Assembly: GCA_013407085.1 (NCBI GenBank)
Contig: JACCGJ010008692.1
Coordinates: 49,605 to 113,604 of the forward strand
Source: Atriophallophorus winterbourni
Lineage: Eukaryota > Platyhelminthes > Trematoda > Plagiorchiida > Microphallidae
DNA length: 64,000 nucleotides
Direction: 5' to 3'
Below, in pieces: positions 63,645 through 64,000 of this stretch. The position numbers were made by a program, and so were the translations under genes. Every line of letters starts with the position of its first letter. Positions within the stretch are counted from its first letter, which is position 1. The notes under the pieces are model-generated. The model was not told where the DNA came from. It did not search any database and saw only the letters and a list, made by a program, of their open reading frames with translations.

Positions 63645-64000
63645 GGGTGATCTTCTTCTTCTTCTTCAGTACTCTCCGTGCCGGGTGGCACATGAGGCGA
63701 AGACAACTTCACGCCAGTGGTTCCGGTCTGTCGCTGCTTCCGTTTCCGTCTGCACCGTGAATCCTTGTGCATGTCGTTCGCGTTCCAACGTTCTGCGCCA
63801 GTTTCCTGGGCCGTCCCTTTTTCGTTTACCTGCGGTGCCAAGTGGCAATGGCTACCTTCGTATGCGAACTGGGATCCATCCTGCAAACATGACCGAACCA
63901 CGGATCTGTTGTCATCGTTTCCGTAGCAATGTAGGTTTTACGGGGTAGGGTTGCTAGCCCTAAGCCCAACCCTCCTCCTTTCTCAGACGGGCTTGGGACC
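63645..64000 (-). mobile_element. RTE-like LINE 3' end (runs off the window)
   Basis: Minus strand: the ORF2 C-terminus in shifting frames (PLGTAGKRKRDGPGNWRRTL, then ERERHAQGF and DRNHWREVVFASCATRHGEY), followed at once by a (GAA)n tail at 63,650-63,668. The GKRKRGRP.ETWRRTLE...W...V.ALC...G.E end and a short tandem-repeat tail are typical of RTE-type LINEs. The 5' part lies beyond position 64,000. Confidence 0.78.

Noticed and set aside
1..64000. tRNA, rRNA or snRNA genes
   Set aside because: I looked for tRNA-like A/B boxes and cloverleaf ends and saw none I could defend by eye. A tRNAscan-SE or Infernal run would settle it.

Overview
This is eukaryotic, AT-rich, intron-like DNA with no bacterial gene layout. 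The repeat content suggests a flatworm, most likely a digenean fluke and possibly a schistosome relative. It includes Penelope-like elements (PLEs) with small hammerhead ribozymes, two related CR1-type LINE families (here called A and B), a third LINE family (C) with a terminal zinc finger, Ty3/gypsy elements and a ZBED5-like hAT. The species assignment is inference.

Host gene. One multi-exon gene lies on the minus strand. Its exons run from 61,319 down to about 32,781 and carry two Ig domains, two fibronectin III domains, a transmembrane helix and a cytoplasmic tail. The reading phases agree at every proposed junction. The architecture resembles the Turtle/IgSF9 adhesion receptors. The 5' exons (signal peptide, further Ig domains) lie beyond the right edge or were not recognised. 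A second minus-strand terminal-type exon (27,609-27,936) and a few weaker exon-like stretches (15.5 kb, 22.1 kb, 28.1 kb) are unassigned.

Layout. 0.8-6.5 kb: a degraded gypsy element on the minus strand, with its RT split by a miniature LTR element (LTR-internal-LTR-internal-LTR) and by a LINE tail. 6.5-16.2 kb: mostly unrecognised sequence. 16.2-22.3 kb: LINE C, PLE scraps and a LINE A copy. 22.9-26.1 kb: head-to-tail PLE remnants, the first interrupted by a hAT transposon. 28.3-32.5 kb: inverted arrays of two short non-coding hammerhead repeat families (HHR-A and HHR-B), plus LINE A pieces. 32.8-61.3 kb: the Ig/FN3 gene, whose introns hold a 5 kb LINE A, two PLEs, LINE B, LINE C and hammerhead repeats. 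61.4-64 kb: LINE C on plus meeting another LINE 3' end on minus.

Most notable signal. Small type-I hammerhead motifs recur in three repeat families. In each family the sequence after the GAAA box is a short palindrome, with no room for a normal stem III. This fits the published idea that PLE-associated small hammerheads act as dimers. Here two of the families look non-coding and are tandemly or palindromically arrayed. Most transposon genes are broken; the best preserved are the PLE at 47-48.9 kb, the LINE A RT at 20.9-22.1 kb and the LINE B RT at 52.3-53.2 kb.
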